The position numbers were made by a program, and so were the translations under genes. The notes below the pieces were generated by a model, which saw only the letters and a list, made by a program, of their open reading frames with translations, had not been told where the DNA came from and did no database searches. This document shows positions 23,318-34,532 of a stretch of 64,000 nt of DNA, piece after piece (position 1 is the first letter of the stretch; every line of letters starts with the position of its first letter). Source of the stretch: Primula veris (Eukaryota; Streptophyta; Magnoliopsida; Ericales; Primulaceae); the NCBI GenBank assembly GCA_963682055.1, contig OY821751.1, forward strand, positions 1,612,001-1,676,000, in the 5' to 3' direction.

Positions 23318-23513
23318 AAACCGTAGATTAAATTTATGGTTTACAGTGATTCACTGCAAACCGTAGATTTAATCTACGATTTAGATCAGTTTTTAGAAAT
23401 CACTGTAAACCGTAGATTTAATCTACGATTTGCACTGTATCATTGTAAACCGTAGATTTTTTCTACGATTTGTGCGTTTTTTCAAAAAAAGTGTAGTATA
23501 AAAATCCAGCCTC
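23318..23513 (-). repeat. MULE right terminal inverted repeat with four palindromes
   Basis: Inverted relative to 15357-15506. Contains four AAACCGTAGATT-type palindromes at 23318-23342, 23358-23382, 23407-23431 and 23447-23471, one more than the left end. Confidence 0.8.
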
Positions 23514-23522
23514 TTATAGTTA

Positions 23523-25250
23523 TACAGTTTTTTTTTTTTTAATTTAAAAAGACAAGAAACATCATTCCAATATAGTTTTAGTAAAATTAGTGATTTTATG
23601 GGTTTTTTTTCCCTCGGCCACAGGTCAATAATAACCAAAAACTTAAATAAAATAAATGAAATTACAGTTTTCTTTTTAGTCGGTGACAGTTCAATAATAA
23701 CCAAAAGCTCTATTGACTTAATTTTCCAATATTACTAGAAAAGTCTAAAAGCTGAAAGATATCAAGGAAAGATAAGTTTTATATATAGCGTAATCCGATC
23801 ATATATTAGTGACAAAATACGTGGGAAACCCTTTCGACGATAGCAACACATGCATGCATTAACTGATAAGTTTGACCGGCATACAAAAAATAGACAAATT
23901 ATGAAAAAAAAATTTGAGACGATTTTATTTTCAGGTACATGCAAATTCTTAAGAGGCCATTAATTAATTATAGAGCAAGTTACATATATAATGGCGAATC
24001 TTCAAATATAAATCCGTAATAAATCCATTGAATCTTCTAAAAAATGATAAAATCAAATCAAATTATAAGGTGATTATATCTAAATTACTTCTTCTTATAA
24101 TAAAGATACATAATCTTTATGATTAACCAGCTCCATCTCTTCAATTGTTCATTTCATTTTTTTTAAATGCGAATTAATTCAGTTGTAAACATTTTTTTTT
24201 TCTTATTTTCTAAAGAATGCTTTGTATCCAAGGTTGTTAACGTATGCACATTCATCCCTAGTAAAATACAAAAAGATATTTTGGTGGAGATAAAAGTAGA
24301 AACACTAAAACGCAGATTTACATTTCCTTACATTATTGCATTTCTTTTCCTCAAATATACGATCCATATATATATATATAAGAAAGTACATTTATAAGTT
24401 ATGATACGAATATATATGTTTTTTTTACAAAAAAGAAGATAGAGATCATATATACGTATCAATCTATTAATAATTTATAATATTTAAGAATAAAAATGAT
24501 ACATGTCTCCCCATTTGACACCAGATTTTGAATGAGTTTTCGAATTGACGTTGCTTGAAAACATATTTTTAAACACTTCCTAGTTCCTACATATCAAAAA
24601 GTGAAAGTGGTTTTAGTACAATTTTTCAGGAGATAAAAATAAAATACTTCCCAAAATTCTTCTCTAGCTTGTGGTGTTTCTGAATTTCTTCTAACTTTTA
24701 GTCCAAAATTTAGTATATACTCTTAGTAGAATCATTGTTTCCTTTTTTTTTTTTCTTATCCCTCATTTAGAAATAAAACCTCCGAAACTTTACAGACGAC
24801 ATGGTTCGAACACTAACGGTGAACATGGTGTACTCGGATAACAAACACATGTCTACCAACCACTCGCTCAGAATCATTGTTTCCTTAAAGAAAGAAAAAA
24901 TATAGTAATAGTAGATAAGGGCAACAGACCTAGTAAATATTACATGTTCTTGGAGAGGAGATATCATCATGGGTACAGTGAAAAAGAGGCTTTTTTGAGA
25001 TGATTACAAAACCCAAATAAACAGAATTGTTGGTTATTTGTTGGACGATACAAATGTGGTTAGCATGAGGCCGACACTTTTAAAATAAATTTAGGGTTTT
25101 ATCTTTAAGCGTACTTGGATTAAAGATGCTTTATTTCCTTTTTTCTCTCTTGTCATCTCTTATCTCTCTCTTTTTCTTGAAATGTTGGACCAAATCTACA
25201 TGATATGCTTATTGAATACGTTTCGGCGTATATGTATAAAGTATTTTGAA
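23523..25250. other. No gene recognised
   Basis: AT-rich. Around 23580-23710 a phrase including CAATAATAACCAAAA occurs twice about 65 bp apart. Small ORFs lack domains. Confidence 0.5.
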
Positions 25251-26170
25251 GGAAAAACATATATTTAGTATATTGTACTATCTGTTTTTAACGATTTAGG
25301 TATCAGACTGTCAAAATTAACAATTGACGTACTGAACTATCATAATATTCACAATTCAGGTACTGCCGTTAATTTAGTTGGATAAAAGTTAGTTTTATTT
25401 TTTTTGGGGTCATATTATTTGTAATTTATATAAATTTAATTATGTCTTTTCGAAACATTACAATTTACAATGTTTCTACTAAAACACATATATACATACA
25501 TAATAAGTATCACAGTTTAAAAAAACATATTATTTGACTAGATTTTCTTTGATTTATTTTTCTAAAATAAAAAAAATTATAATTTTTTTTACACTTTCTC
25601 TAAAACGAAAATAAAGTAAGTTTTAGATTTATAACATTTGAGCAAAAATTATTTGAGGTCACATCACTATTTGAATACTTTCATGAAAAAATGGTAAGAA
25701 AATTGTTATTTTTTTCCAAAAAAGTATTCATTTTTTTGTAAATAGAATATATTTGTTAAGTATTTATAATTTCTTTTTATACACAAACATCATTTAGAAT
25801 TTATATTATTTACAATAATATGTATACATGCATTATATTATATATATTTTTATACATACATTAATATAACATATATATATGTGTATGTGTGTATTATATA
25901 CATATATATATATATATATGATATAATTATATATTTTTGAATTTATACTAAAATGAGATATTTCAGAAAATTAAGGGTTAGATTTATAAAAGTTACAAAG
26001 AATATGACCAAAATAGAAAATAAAACTAACTTCTATCAAACTAATTTAACGGCGGTACCTGAATTGTGAACATTATGATAGTTCAGTACGTCAATTGTTA
26101 ATTTTGGTAGTCTGGTACCTAAATCGTTAAAATCAGATAGTATAATACACTAAATGTATTTTTTTCTTCT
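25251..26170. mobile_element. 920-bp foldback element with 9-bp TSD (Mutator-like)
   Basis: The left arm (about 25251-25390) is complemented by the right arm (about 26030-26170); for instance AACAATTGACGTACTGAACT near 25319 pairs with its complement near 26080. The middle is pure AT-rich filler with a TATA/TGTA repeat. Flanks TATTTTGAA (25242-25250) and TATTTTGGA (26171-26179) match 8 of 9. The insertion split one unit of the local tandem repeat at 26181-26525. No coding sequence. Confidence 0.7.
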
Positions 26171-26180
26171 TATTTTGGAT

Positions 26181-26525
26181 GAAGATAATTGAGATAAGCT
26201 TGCACCATCTAGTTAGGGTAATATTAACATATCTTAACGTTAACAAAACCATTACAAAACAATGCACATAATATACAAGTTACTCTCACTGTTCCCATGT
26301 TGGGTTGCATCTACATAAGTATATATATATGTTTACTGAATACGTTTCGGTATATATGTATAAAGTAATTTGAATGAAGATAATTAAGATTAGCTTGCAT
26401 TTGACCATCTAGTTAGGGCAATATTACGATATCTTAACGTTGCAAAAATAAACATTACAAAACCACTAAAGAGTTGAAATGACAAGTTACTCTCACTGTT
26501 CCCATGTTGGGTTGCATTTACACCT
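26181..26525 (+). repeat. Tandem duplication (~200-bp unit), interrupted upstream
   Basis: The sequence from GAAGATAATTGAGATAAGCT to GTTCCCATGTTGGGTTGCAT (26181-26310) recurs at about 26376-26520. The connecting phrase GAATACGTTTCGG...TATGTATAAAGTA at 26336-26368 also stands at 25213-25245, before the foldback insertion. The order therefore reads as an array cut open by the element at 25251-26170. Confidence 0.75.
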
Positions 26526-26559
26526 TATATTCTAAACAAAAAAAAACTTATGTAAGCAG

Positions 26560-27140
26560 GGGCGGAGCCATGATTTTTGTCCAACGGAGGCACAATATAT
26601 AAGTCAAGAATATTTTTATATACATTGAAGATTTTTATATCATAGGCGAAAAGTTATTCATTATGAATTTTTTTCCACTTAATACATTGTCCAATGGATA
26701 AAACATATGCGTAAAGATTTTAACAAGTATTTCGGTCTAAACTTAAAATCACTATTGAATAATGAAAGATTATAAAAAACTATTAATTGATTATTTGTTA
26801 CAGATATTAATGGAAGAAACGAAATGTTACTATTATATTTTATTAACACATAATTAGTAACTTTGACAATAGGAAAAGAATACAAAGTAAAACATTTTGC
26901 AACAAAAGAAAATGATATATATGTAGTTATAACTTATAAAGATGGCAGGTGCATGGTAGGAAAATATGTATAAAAAAAAAACTAGGTAGTTTAGCTCGAA
27001 TTTGGGTCTTGAGTGAATGAGTATACTGTTTTAACCATCTGTACTAGTTAAGGAAACATATCTGATAAAAATACAACATATAACAATTATTTCAAATCCA
27101 GGGGTCACATGCCCCCGGTCCGACATTAGATCCCATTGTA
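26560..27140. mobile_element. Probable non-autonomous DNA transposon, hAT-like ends
   Basis: Begins GCAGGGGCGGAGCCATGATT and ends near CACATGCCCCCGGTCCGACA; the GGGGCGGAGCC...GGTCCGACA pair is an imperfect inverted terminus seen in many plant hAT-like elements. No clear 8-bp TSD and no coding sequence. Confidence 0.4.
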
Positions 27141-27213
27141 TGTAGGGGTATTATTTTATGTATTTTTAAATTTTTTTATTAACGGGGACGATTGCTATCA
27201 CGAATACCGTCGT

Positions 27214-27300
27214 AATAAGATTCGAACCATATATCTTTTATTAATAAGATTCGAACCATATATCTTTTATTAATAAGATTCGAACCATATATCTTTTAGT
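27214..27300 (+). repeat. Three tandem ~30-bp repeats
   Basis: The unit AAGATTCGAACCATATATCT plus TTTATTAAT is present three times back to back, the third ending in TTAGTTGAG. The first two copies are identical. Confidence 0.9.
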
Positions 27301-28237
27301 TGAGAGTACGAGTTCTGACCCGTTAAGCATGTATGAGTATTTATTTAGATTTATATAAGTAAAATTTACATGCATTGAATAGATGGACAGAGTAGTTTGA
27401 CGGTAATGGATAGACAAGTAGATAACAAAGTTTCAAAATGTATCACATGTATTGTTTATAACTTTATATTCTTTCAGAACATAGGAATATTCAATGAAAA
27501 AGGTGTAAATATCAATTGATAGACGAAAAGCTTTATACTAAGTCGCATGTGGAACACCTTTAGTCTTTTGGCAAGAAAAGAAAAAGGGAATGAACTGATA
27601 TGCAAACATAAATTTATTTAGAGTAACTAAATTGGACACTATAGAATTGGTTAGCTAAACAATGCCACATAAAAAAAGTGAACTTTAACAAACAAATATA
27701 CAAGGTAATTCTAGGTAGGACTTAAAGGTCACATTAGTGTCTCCAAATTTAACTAGCAACCAACTATTATTTTACAACACATATATACATTGACAATAAA
27801 TCTATTTAGTTTAATTTAATAATAGCTTTTTCGGAATAAGCCGATTAAGAATAAAAAGGAATTTATTTGGGATAAATAAATTAAAGAAGAAAAAATGGAG
27901 AAAATGGTTTACTCACTGCTATTAGAGAGAGTTTTTTAGCCTTTGTAATTAATAAAAAAACACTTAATAAGATAAAGAATTAATTTAAAAAAAATGCTAA
28001 ATAAGGAGTATTTCCCAGGAATTTGAGGTAATGAGGGTGTAATTTTTTTTATTTTTTTGTCAGTGCGAAAAAATAGAAAAACTTGCTCTTATATTTCAGC
28101 TAATGAATTTCAATCACAGGGAGCTAGCTCATTATTTGATTTTTTATACAGGTTGGTGAGAAATTGATATTCTTACTTTTGATTATAAAAATATTTTACT
28201 TGCCACCTATGCTGGCTAAGTCATTGGCCATGGTTAA
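27301..28237. other. No gene recognised; left flank of the copia element
   Basis: AT-rich spacer. The last five bases (28233-28237, GTTAA) are the left target duplication of the retrotransposon. Confidence 0.55.
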
Positions 28238-29499
28238 TGTTAGGACCAGATTTCTGGTCTAAATATTGTTAATTGTCTATTGGTTTTTACTAAATAAATC
28301 CTAACTGTTATGAATAACTAAGACAGGATTGACAGGTTCCAAGTACCAGTTGCAACCTCAGTTACAACCTACTAAGTTAGTAGTATTAGGTTTCAAGTAC
28401 TGGTTGCAACCTAAGTTACAACCTGTGGTGACAGGTTTCAAGTACCAGTTGCAACCTCAGTTGCAACCACAGTTCAACCTGCTGTTAAAACAGAATTCTG
28501 TCTTGTTTCATTATTCTACATTACTACTTGTTTAATGTTAATCATTTGTTTTAAAGTATGTAGGATATATTCTCATAAGGTCTTAAACGTGTATATGTGG
28601 TTATTGAGAATATTAATGTGTTAAGGAAAGATGTTTTATAAAAGATATAAAGAGATTAGTTTATAAGGTTATGTTTCCTTTTAATATATATATCTCTATT
28701 CTTATGCTTGTCCTTATCACTTGTTTCAATCTTTTGATCCTTATAATATTCAGTAAAGATATGTTTAAAGATTGATTGATATGTGGAGTTAAATGTTTCA
28801 TATGTTTATGAAAAGATATTATCTTTAAGAGATCATATCTTTATATGTTTCCTTTCAAAGGAAAAGATTAACTCCTACTTTCAAGTGTGTTACTAAACAG
28901 GTATTAATCAAAGATGATTAGAGTCAATCCATGCTGAAGAATCTCGTGATACTTGGAGAAATTGAAGCTAATCAACCAAGTCAAAAGCAATCAAAAGATA
29001 TTGAAGATAGAAGATTGTTTTTACTTGTTTATATACTTAGTAACTTAAGCTTGTAAAGGTGTGTGTTCTAAATTATAAAGAACTTATTTTCTAGAGAGAA
29101 TACACGTGAGCTTTAAAAAGAAAAACAATGGTGGGATGCCATTGATTTATAAGTGATAGTTATAGAGTAGGAGCAATATAGTGATAGGCAGAAAAACATA
29201 GAGGGAGTCTAAGTTTTTCATTAAGACTTGAGTCATATATTGTAAGCTTTTTATAATATCATAATCTGGGTAAGTGCCCCGGAGACGTAGCCTAGTCAGG
29301 TGAACTCCGTTGTTAAATGTGCGTGTGAATTATTTCCAAGTACATTTAATTTTAAAACAGTTCTGTCCATTAATACACTTGGTTCCAACTGCAGTTCCAA
29401 CCTCACTTGGAACCTTATACACTTGGTTCCAACTGCAGTTCCAACCCCACTTGGAACCTTACTGCAAAACTGCATCTAGAACAACGGATAGGAATTTCA
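28238..29499 (+). repeat. 5' LTR
   Basis: Starts TGTTAGGACC and ends AATTTCA. Near its start it holds five GTTGCAACC/GTTACAACC motifs (28346-28470), and near its end direct repeats of TTGGTTCCAACTGCAGTTCC (29370-29455). A TTTTAATATATATA stretch near 28680 is the best TATA candidate for the internal promoter. GTGCCCCGGAGACGTAG...GTGAACTCCG at about 29273-29309 resembles the conserved block of Sirevirus-type LTRs. Confidence 0.95.
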
Positions 29500-29501
29500 A
29501 T

Positions 29502-29513
29502 TGGTATCAGAGC
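29502..29513 (+). other. Primer binding site (initiator tRNA-Met)
   Basis: TGGTATCAGAGC, two bases after the LTR end, is complementary to the 3' end of plant initiator methionine tRNA, the standard copia primer. Confidence 0.93.
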
Positions 29514-29558
29514 TTCACACTAGATCTTACTTAGTGTGGATCCTGTGTTCTAGTAACA

Positions 29559-32500
29559 ATGGACTTAATGAGGGAAGGAAACGCCTTCAACAAACCTCCA
29601 TTGCTTGAAGGAGGAGTAAACTATGGAGTATGGAAAATTAGAATGAGGTCCTTCATCAAACAGCAGAATGAACATGCATGGAAGACTGTTATGTATGGAT
29701 GGGAGGCTCCAACTACCATGGATAATGAAGGAGAACTGATTCTCTTACCTGAAGACAGATGGTCTGCTGAAGAAGACAGAAAATCAAGTGCCAACTCAAC
29801 AGCCATAAACTTGATTTTTGCTGGTGTAACTCTCAGCGTATTCAGGTATATCTCTCATTGTGAAACAGCTAAAGAAGCATGGGATATTTTGCAAGTTACT
29901 TTTGAAGGAACAACTAAAGTAAAAGCTTTCAAACTTCAACAGTTAACTACCCAATTTGAGAACTTAAGAATGGAGGAAGATGAAAACATTGAACAATTTA
30001 ATGGTAGAATCTGCCACATTGCTCACCAAGCTGGAACATTAGGTGAAAAATACAGTGATGCTAAGCTTGTTAAGAAAACTCTTAGGTCACTCCCAGAAAG
30101 GTTTGAAATTAAGGTCACAGCTATTGAAGAATCAACTGACTTAGATAATCTTAAACTTGAAGAACTCATAGGAAATCTTAGTACACATGAACTGAAATTC
30201 TTCAAACATAAAAGACCAGAAAAGGGAATAGCATTTCAAGCTAAGAAATCTGAATCTAATACCTGTGATAAAATGAGTGATGAAGAACAACTAGCTTTCT
30301 TTGCAAAAAAGGTGTACAAGAAGTTTTATAAGAAAAAGGAGGATGATACTGGTTCATCTAAAAACTTTCAGAAAAAGGATAACCAGTTTAAGACAGAGTC
30401 TAGATTCAATAATAACTCTACAGGAAAGTGGAATTCCAAAGAAAAGGATAACAAAGAATACAAATCTAAAGAGGTTCAGTGTAGAGAATGTAGAGGTTTT
30501 GGTCATATTCAGGCTGAGTGTGCAAACACTTTAAAAAGAAACAAAAATGCTTATATAACCACTCATAGTGATAGTGATTCTGAGAGTAACAGTGATGAAG
30601 AGGATGGTTCAAATTTTGTTAATTTCATGGGAATAATCACTGAAAAAGAACCTACTTATGAAAGTGACTGTGAGCATGTTTCAACCCCAGTTACAACTGC
30701 CTGTGAAACATATAGCAGTGATGAGGAAGAGCCTTCTGATGAAAACATTACTAAGCAATACCTTGTTCTGTATGAAAAGTATAAATGTCTGAGTAAACAA
30801 TGTTTGATCATAAGCAAGCTGAATGTTGATCTAAAGGATGAGGTTAAAAATCTTACTGAGAAGCTTAAATTACAACTGGCTGAACTTACTGAAACTAAAA
30901 AGATAATAAAATTGCTGAATGTCTCTGCTTCAGATAAATTAGATGACATGCTGTCATATTCTAGAGGATCCAAAGATATCAGTGGTCTAGGTTACTATGG
31001 TGGTAAGAGTACAGGAAAAACTACTTTTATTGAAGCTGTTGCTAAAGCTAAAACTCATGATTTTGATCACAAGGTTAGAAGCTCAGTTGCAACCAGAGTT
31101 GCAACCAGGAATAAAACTCAGGTTTATGTAAAGAAGGTTGGAAGCTCAGTTACAACCAAAGTTGCAACCATGAACAAACTGAATAACTTTAGGTTGAAAT
31201 TGTGCAATTTCTGTAAAAAACCTGGTCATTCTGAAATCCAGTGTTATTTAAAAAGAAACAGAAAGTATATTTCCCAGAAAACCTGGTTGGCTTCTGTCAA
31301 TAAAAATTTGAAATGGGTTTGGAAAGTTAAAGAAAAAGCAACCTTAGTTGCTAACAACAAAGCTGTTATCAACTCTTTGAATGCTGTTACTTCTAATGAT
31401 TGGTATTTTGACAGTGGATGCTCTAAGCATATGACAGGTACTGCAAGCCTCCTAAAAAATGTCACCATTCTTACAGGTAACACTGTTGTGTTTGGAGGAG
31501 GAGATACAGGTAAAATTATTGGTAAAGGTACCTTAAACAAACCTGGAATGCCTGATATTGAGGATGTTTTTCTTGTAGATGGTCTAAAAGCTAATCTTAT
31601 TAGTATCAGTCAACTCTGTGATAATGAAATGACTGTTATATTTGACAAAGAAAGGTGTCAAATTACTAATCTTAACAATGATTTAATCATGACTGGAGTT
31701 AGATCAACCAACAGTTGCTATGTGTTTGAAAAAGCTGAAAAAGAATTGCCTCAAAGTAGGTGTAATCAAGCTATTACTAATAATGCAGATATTTGGCATA
31801 AAAGGCTTGGGCATGTGAATTACAAAACTTTAGATAAGCTTGTTAAAAAGGAATTGATAAGAGGAATTCCTAAACTTAGTGCTAAAACTCAAAGTGTCTG
31901 TGGTGATTGTGCTATAGGCAAACAAACCAAAAGTATACACAAAAGTACTAGTCTAATCTACACTAAAAGAGTCTTAGAACTTCTTCACATTGACTTGATG
32001 GGTCCTATGCAAACTGCTAGTATAGGTGGTAAGAAGTACATTCTAGTAGTTGTAGATGATTTCTCTAGATACTCTTGGGTAGTGTTCTTAAAGGATAAGT
32101 CTGAAACTTTTGAACTATTCAGAACTCTGTGCTTAAAACTGCAAGTTGAAAAAGGTTCCACTAGTGGTAATATTGCTAGGATTAGAAGTGATCATGGAAC
32201 TGAATTTGAAAATATCAGGTTTAAAGAATTCTGCAACTCCTTAGGAATATGTCATGAGTTCTCTGCTCCTAAGACTCCACAGCAAAATGGCATAGTTGAA
32301 AGGAAAAATAGAACCATTCAGGAAATGGCTAGAGTAATGCTTAACTCTAAGAAACTTGCCAATAGATTTTGGGCTGAAGCTGTTAATACTGCCTGTCATA
32401 TAGTTAATAGAGTTTATATTACTAAAGGTACTTCCATGACAGCTTATGAAATATGGAAAGGTAGAAAACCCAATGTAAAGTATTTTCAAGTTTTTGGATG

Positions 32501-34532
32501 TGTTTGTTACATTCTCAGAGATAGAGAGCATCTTGGTAAATTTGACTCTAAAAGTGATAAAGGGATTTTTCTTGGTTATGCTCAGAATAGTAGAGCATTT
32601 AGAGTCTTCAATCAAAGAACAAACTATGTTATGGAATCTTATAATGTGTTATTTGATGACCTAAAAACTATTGATGAGATTACAGGTGATGATGAACAGG
32701 CTGAGACTACAGAAAAAGAGAAAGAAGAAACTCAACAAACTGGAAGTTCCAGAGTGGTTGGAAGTCCAGTTGCAACTGAGGTTACAACTGAGGTTGGAAC
32801 CACAGTTGAAACCCAGAATGCTGCTGAATCTGAAGAAGAAGAAGAAAGTTCTCATGCTCAGTCAAGTAGCAGGCCTCGATATGTAAGGACTCAGAAAAAT
32901 CATTCTCTTGACAATGTCATAGGAAAAGTTACATCAGGTATGAAAACTAGAGGTAAAAGAAATAATGTTGTTCACTTTGCTTGTTATATCTCTCAGTTAG
33001 AACCTAAGAATATAAAAGAAGCTCTAGAAGATAGTGAATGGATTTTAGCTATGCAGGATGAATTGGCCCAATTTGAGAGAAATGATGTATGGACTTTAGT
33101 ACCCAGACCTTCTAATAAAAATGTTATAGGGACTAAATGGATTTTTAGAAATAAAAGTGATGAATATGGAGTGATTATCAGGAATAAAGCTAGGTTGGTA
33201 GCTCAGGGTTATACACAAATTGAGGGAATTGACTTTGATGAAACCTTTGCTCCTGTAGCTAGAATTGAATCCATTAGAATGCTACTATCTCTTGCATGTC
33301 TGTATGATTTTAAACTGTTTCAACTTGACATAAAGAGTGCTTTTCTTAATGGTGTGATTAATGAAGAGGTTTATGTCTGTCAACCTAAGGGATTTGAAGA
33401 TCCTAACTTTCCTGAACATGTTTATTTGCTGAAAAAGGCCTTGTATGGTCTTAAGCAAGCCCCTAGAGCTTGGTATGATAGATTGACCAAGTTTTTGCTT
33501 GAAAAAGGTTTTAAAAGAGGGGGAGTGGATAAAACTCTGTTTACAAAGAAAACTACAAAGGATATAATTGTTGCTCAAATATATGTTGATGACATTGTGT
33601 TTGGCTCATCTTCTAATAAGAGGATTGAAGAATTCATTTCTGATATGAAAAATGAATTTGAAATGAGTGGGGGAGGTGAATTGACTTACTTTCTAGGATT
33701 GCAAGTTAAACAGAATGAGAAAGGGATTTTTCTATGTCAAAGCAAGTATGCAGACAATCTTGTTAAGAAGTTTGGTCTAAGTGAGAGTAAAGAAAAGAGA
33801 ACTCCTATGAGTACTACCCTTAAACTGTCTAAAAATGATAGAGGAAAAAGTGTTTGTCCCAGTCTTTATAGATCCATGATTGGAAGTTTGCTGTATTTAA
33901 CTGCTAGTAGACCAGACCTTTGCTTAAGTGTAGGAGTTTGTGCCAGATATCAAGCAAATCCTTTAGAACCTCATCTTCTAGCTGTCAAAAGAATTCTAAG
34001 GTATGTAAAAGGAACACCTCATCTAGGCCTATGGTATTCTAAAGATACAAACCATTTTCTTAGTGGCTACTGTGATGCAGATTGGGCAGGAAACATAGAT
34101 GACAGAAAGAGTACTTCTGGTGGTTGTTTTTATTTTGGAAATAATCTTGTTTCTTGGTTCAGTAAAAAGCAAAATTGCATATCTTTATCTACTGCTGAGG
34201 CAGAATATGTTGCAGCTGGAAGTGGATGCACTCAACTAATTTGGATGAAACAAATGTTAACTGATTATAATGTTAAACAAGAGATATTAACTCTGTTTTG
34301 TGATAACAAAAGTGCTATAGATTTAGCCAAAAATCCAGTTCAACATTCCAGAACCAAACATATTGATCTAAGGCATCATTTTATTAGAGAACTAGTTGAA
34401 GAAAAGAGCTTAATTTTAGAACATGTTTCAACTGAAAGACAACTAGCAGATATTTTCACAAAGCCCCTTGATACAAACAAGTTTGAATCATTAAGAAGTG
34501 ACATAGGGGTATGTCATTATCAATCTAATTGA
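29559..34532 (+). CDS. Gag-Pol polyprotein (copia)
   Basis: A single uninterrupted frame of 1657 residues. In order: a gag region with a UBN2/DUF4219-like start; a first CCHC knuckle at about C308; a coiled-coil-prone acidic stretch about 410-450; a second CCHC knuckle at about C549; an aspartic protease with DSG at D618; an integrase HHCC from H747; the catalytic triad D812, D878, E914 with exactly 35 residues between the last two; a reverse transcriptase with YVDD at 1342-1345; and RNase H with first Asp about 1506. Every catalytic motif is present and there is no stop or frameshift, unusual in a plant copy. Two gag knuckles this far apart and a very long gag suit the Sirevirus lineage. It makes the capsid-like particle and enzymes for reverse transcription and integration. 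Confidence 0.96.
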   Translation: MDLMREGNAFNKPPLLEGGVNYGVWKIRMRSFIKQQNEHAWKTVMYGWEAPTTMDNEGELILLPEDRWSAEEDRKSSANSTAINLIFAGVTLSVFRYISHCETAKEAWDILQVTFEGTTKVKAFKLQQLTTQFENLRMEEDENIEQFNGRICHIAHQAGTLGEKYSDAKLVKKTLRSLPERFEIKVTAIEESTDLDNLKLEELIGNLSTHELKFFKHKRPEKGIAFQAKKSESNTCDKMSDEEQLAFFAKKVYKKFYKKKEDDTGSSKNFQKKDNQFKTESRFNNNSTGKWNSKEKDNKEYKSKEVQCRECRGFGHIQAECANTLKRNKNAYITTHSDSDSESNSDEEDGSNFVNFMGIITEKEPTYESDCEHVSTPVTTACETYSSDEEEPSDENITKQYLVLYEKYKCLSKQCLIISKLNVDLKDEVKNLTEKLKLQLAELTETKKIIKLLNVSASDKLDDMLSYSRGSKDISGLGYYGGKSTGKTTFIEAVAKAKTHDFDHKVRSSVATRVATRNKTQVYVKKVGSSVTTKVATMNKLNNFRLKLCNFCKKPGHSEIQCYLKRNRKYISQKTWLASVNKNLKWVWKVKEKATLVANNKAVINSLNAVTSNDWYFDSGCSKHMTGTASLLKNVTILTGNTVVFGGGDTGKIIGKGTLNKPGMPDIEDVFLVDGLKANLISISQLCDNEMTVIFDKERCQITNLNNDLIMTGVRSTNSCYVFEKAEKELPQSRCNQAITNNADIWHKRLGHVNYKTLDKLVKKELIRGIPKLSAKTQSVCGDCAIGKQTKSIHKSTSLIYTKRVLELLHIDLMGPMQTASIGGKKYILVVVDDFSRYSWVVFLKDKSETFELFRTLCLKLQVEKGSTSGNIARIRSDHGTEFENIRFKEFCNSLGICHEFSAPKTPQQNGIVERKNRTIQEMARVMLNSKKLANRFWAEAVNTACHIVNRVYITKGTSMTAYEIWKGRKPNVKYFQVFGCVCYILRDREHLGKFDSKSDKGIFLGYAQNSRAFRVFNQRTNYVMESYNVLFDDLKTIDEITGDDEQAETTEKEKEETQQTGSSRVVGSPVATEVTTEVGTTVETQNAAESEEEEESSHAQSSSRPRYVRTQKNHSLDNVIGKVTSGMKTRGKRNNVVHFACYISQLEPKNIKEALEDSEWILAMQDELAQFERNDVWTLVPRPSNKNVIGTKWIFRNKSDEYGVIIRNKARLVAQGYTQIEGIDFDETFAPVARIESIRMLLSLACLYDFKLFQLDIKSAFLNGVINEEVYVCQPKGFEDPNFPEHVYLLKKALYGLKQAPRAWYDRLTKFLLEKGFKRGGVDKTLFTKKTTKDIIVAQIYVDDIVFGSSSNKRIEEFISDMKNEFEMSGGGELTYFLGLQVKQNEKGIFLCQSKYADNLVKKFGLSESKEKRTPMSTTLKLSKNDRGKSVCPSLYRSMIGSLLYLTASRPDLCLSVGVCARYQANPLEPHLLAVKRILRYVKGTPHLGLWYSKDTNHFLSGYCDADWAGNIDDRKSTSGGCFYFGNNLVSWFSKKQNCISLSTAEAEYVAAGSGCTQLIWMKQMLTDYNVKQEILTLFCDNKSAIDLAKNPVQHSRTKHIDLRHHFIRELVEEKSLILEHVSTERQLADIFTKPLDTNKFESLRSDIGVCHYQSN

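Larger units (their letters stand above)
15357..23513 (-). mobile_element. 8.2-kb Mutator-like transposon (MULE) with transposase and PMD genes
   Basis: The termini are inverted: GATGCTGGATTTTTATACTA at 15357 and the complement of GAGGCTGGATTTTTATACTA ending at 23513. Similarity continues for about 115 bp on each side. The 9-mer TTATAGTTA flanks exactly (15348-15356 and 23514-23522), the Mutator TSD length. Inside, on the minus strand, lie first a plant-mobile-domain gene (22215-19906), then a repeat array (18786-19585), then a transposase (18657-16617). Both genes are broken, so this copy cannot move on its own, though its ends look usable in trans. The TSD is still perfect, arguing for modest age. 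Confidence 0.92.

Noticed and set aside
28329..28535. Small ORFs in the LTRs (also 29310-29534, 37260-37466, 38241-38435)
   Set aside because: They are translations of the GTTGCAAC/TTCCAAC repeats in the LTRs, appear identically in both LTRs and have no domain.
29621..33578. Minus-strand ORFs under the copia polyprotein
   Set aside because: Antisense shadows of an intact gag-pol frame with all motifs on the plus strand.
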